DNA of 6,210 bases. Origin: CAZJPD01 sp964547795. GTDB taxonomy: Bacteria > Pseudomonadota > Alphaproteobacteria > Rickettsiales > Midichloriaceae. The stretch is from assembly GCA_964547795.1 (NCBI GenBank), contig CAZJPD010000045.1:1-6210 (forward strand). The letters run 5' to 3'. The position numbers were made by a program, and so were the translations under genes. This document shows, one piece after another, positions 5,714-6,210 of this stretch. Position 1 is the stretch's first letter. Every line of letters begins with the position of its first letter. A model generated the notes under the pieces. The model was not told where the DNA came from. It made no database searches and saw only the letters and a program-made list of their open reading frames with translations.

Positions 5714-5805
5714 ATAAACTTTCCTCCGAAGGCATTATCCTTTTCAGGTTCAAAGGGTATATCTCAGCATGAATACACTGTTTATTTCATACACCCCTAG
5801 TTTAT
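5714..5805 (-). promoter_or_regulatory. TPP riboswitch (THI element) controlling thiM and downstream genes
   Basis: The minus strand carries the THI-box consensus in order: GGGGTG, CTGAGAtATACCC, TTTGAACCTGA, GGATAATGCC and GGAGG. Helices visible: P1 ATAAACT (5799-5805) with AGTTTAT (5714-5720), seven perfect pairs; P2 GGGT with ACCC; P3 GTATGAA with TTCATGC (one G-U); P5 AAGG with CCTT around ATAATG. The aptamer binds thiamine diphosphate, and ligand binding normally lowers expression. There is no room for a separate expression platform: the GGAGG (5723-5727) is both a conserved aptamer base run and the SD of thiM, and P1 ends one base before the ATG. This implies direct occlusion of the ribosome binding site. 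Confidence 0.95.
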
Positions 5806-5811
5806 ACATTA

Positions 5812-5840
5812 CGTATATCACATAGAGAGTTAACCAGCAA
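5812..5840 (-). promoter_or_regulatory. Candidate sigma-70-type promoter of the thi operon
   Basis: On the minus strand TTGCTG (5835-5840) and TATACG (5812-5817) are separated by 17 bases. Starting about seven bases after the -10 would place the transcript's first base near 5805, exactly where riboswitch helix P1 begins. The boxes match the consensus only moderately (TTG and TATA conserved). The -35 overlaps a small inverted repeat, CAGCA...TGCTG (5835-5853), of unknown meaning. The nearby TATAAA (5801-5806) is a better -10 by sequence but lies within P1. Confidence 0.45.
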
Positions 5841-5884
5841 GCATTCAGTGCTGATTATCATTTTTTGTATCTCATTTTAAAATT

Positions 5885-6210
5885 TCATCTTGCTTTAACC
5901 ACCCCATTATCACCATGATAGCCAATTTTTAAATGCAGTTCTAAATTATGGAAAGAGCATTTTTTTGCTGTAGAAATTAGTAGAAAACACACTATACAGG
6001 GTACTAATATGTTAAGCATGTACATAATTACATAATATTTTTGACTGCTGTAATTTAGTGTGTATAAAGAAAATGTGGCTAGTATTATAAATAATGCAGA
6101 AATAAACGTATAAACGTTTGCTTTTACTACTGACTTTCTAATTTGTTCATACTGAGTCAGGAAAAAAAGCATACTCATAATGATAGAGATAGAGGTAAAT
6201 GGCCATAATA
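5885..6210 (-). CDS. Membrane protein of unknown function, C-terminal part (5' end beyond window)
   Basis: I do not recognise the family. The frame stays open to the window edge (LWPFTSISII before the ATG at 6178), and no SD precedes that ATG, so the gene probably starts outside. About 108 codons are visible. Three hydrophobic stretches can be seen: around LWPFTSISIIMSMLFFL, then VYTFISALFIILATFSLYTL, then YVIMYMLNILVPCIVCFLLI. These are separated by the polar loop TQYEQIRKSVVKAN and the short NYSSQK. A 27-residue polar tail (about TAKKCSFHNLELHL through VVKAR) follows. It is transcribed in the same direction as the thi genes but lies upstream of the riboswitch, so it is probably not under TPP control. 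A transporter or sensor fragment is possible but not shown. Confidence 0.6.
   Translation of the reverse strand, partial: LWPFTSISIIMSMLFFLTQYEQIRKSVVKANVYTFISALFIILATFSLYTLNYSSQKYYVIMYMLNILVPCIVCFLLISTAKKCSFHNLELHLKIGYHGDNGVVKAR

Noticed and set aside
5450..5800. Plus-strand frame opposite thiM and the riboswitch
   Set aside because: It is the antisense shadow of thiM, and its C-terminal third runs through the riboswitch. It has no motifs.
5801..5806. TATAAA as the -10 box of the thi promoter
   Set aside because: It contains the 5' strand of riboswitch helix P1, which must be transcribed. The TATACG further upstream places the start at P1 instead.

Overview
The window is AT-rich and carries dispersed palindromic elements of the type GTCATTGCGAG...CGTGGCAATCCA, which are familiar from Rickettsia and other intracellular alphaproteobacteria (Rickettsiales, Holosporales). 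Together with an alphaproteobacterial-type AddB and signs of gene decay, this suggests a host-associated alphaproteobacterium. The genus cannot be read from the sequence. The window is draft scaffold sequence with two N gaps: 10 N inside addB and 100 N between thiE and thiL.

Layout: On the + strand, positions 1-1205 hold the C-terminal part of addB (a PD-(D/E)XK-type exonuclease subunit), cut by the left edge and broken by the 10-N gap, around which the reading frame does not hold. A short AT-rich convergent spacer (1206-1323) follows. Everything else lies on the minus strand. Reading from right to left: a partial membrane protein of unknown function (5885 to the right edge), a candidate promoter, a TPP riboswitch (5714-5805), thiM, thiE, a spacer with a palindromic repeat and the 100-N gap, thiL, a second palindromic repeat, thiD, and a tenA relic whose frame is interrupted by one in-frame TAG.

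How the genes fit together: ThiM phosphorylates hydroxyethylthiazole, ThiD makes HMP-diphosphate from HMP, ThiE joins the two into thiamine monophosphate, and ThiL phosphorylates that to thiamine diphosphate (TPP). TPP then represses the operon through the riboswitch in front of thiM. The four enzymes form a complete salvage route from the two preformed halves of thiamine. No de novo gene (thiC, thiG, thiF, thiS, thiO/H) and no recognisable transporter is visible here. TenA would have added salvage of degraded pyrimidine, but it carries a nonsense codon and has also lost the residues expected at two catalytic positions, so that branch looks dead or dying.

The points most worth a second look are the recent-looking nonsense mutation in tenA, a riboswitch whose aptamer contains the ribosome binding site and ends one base from the thiM start, palindromic elements in both spacers flanking thiL, and the broken addB with no addA beside it. 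I did not find a convincing new biological system.
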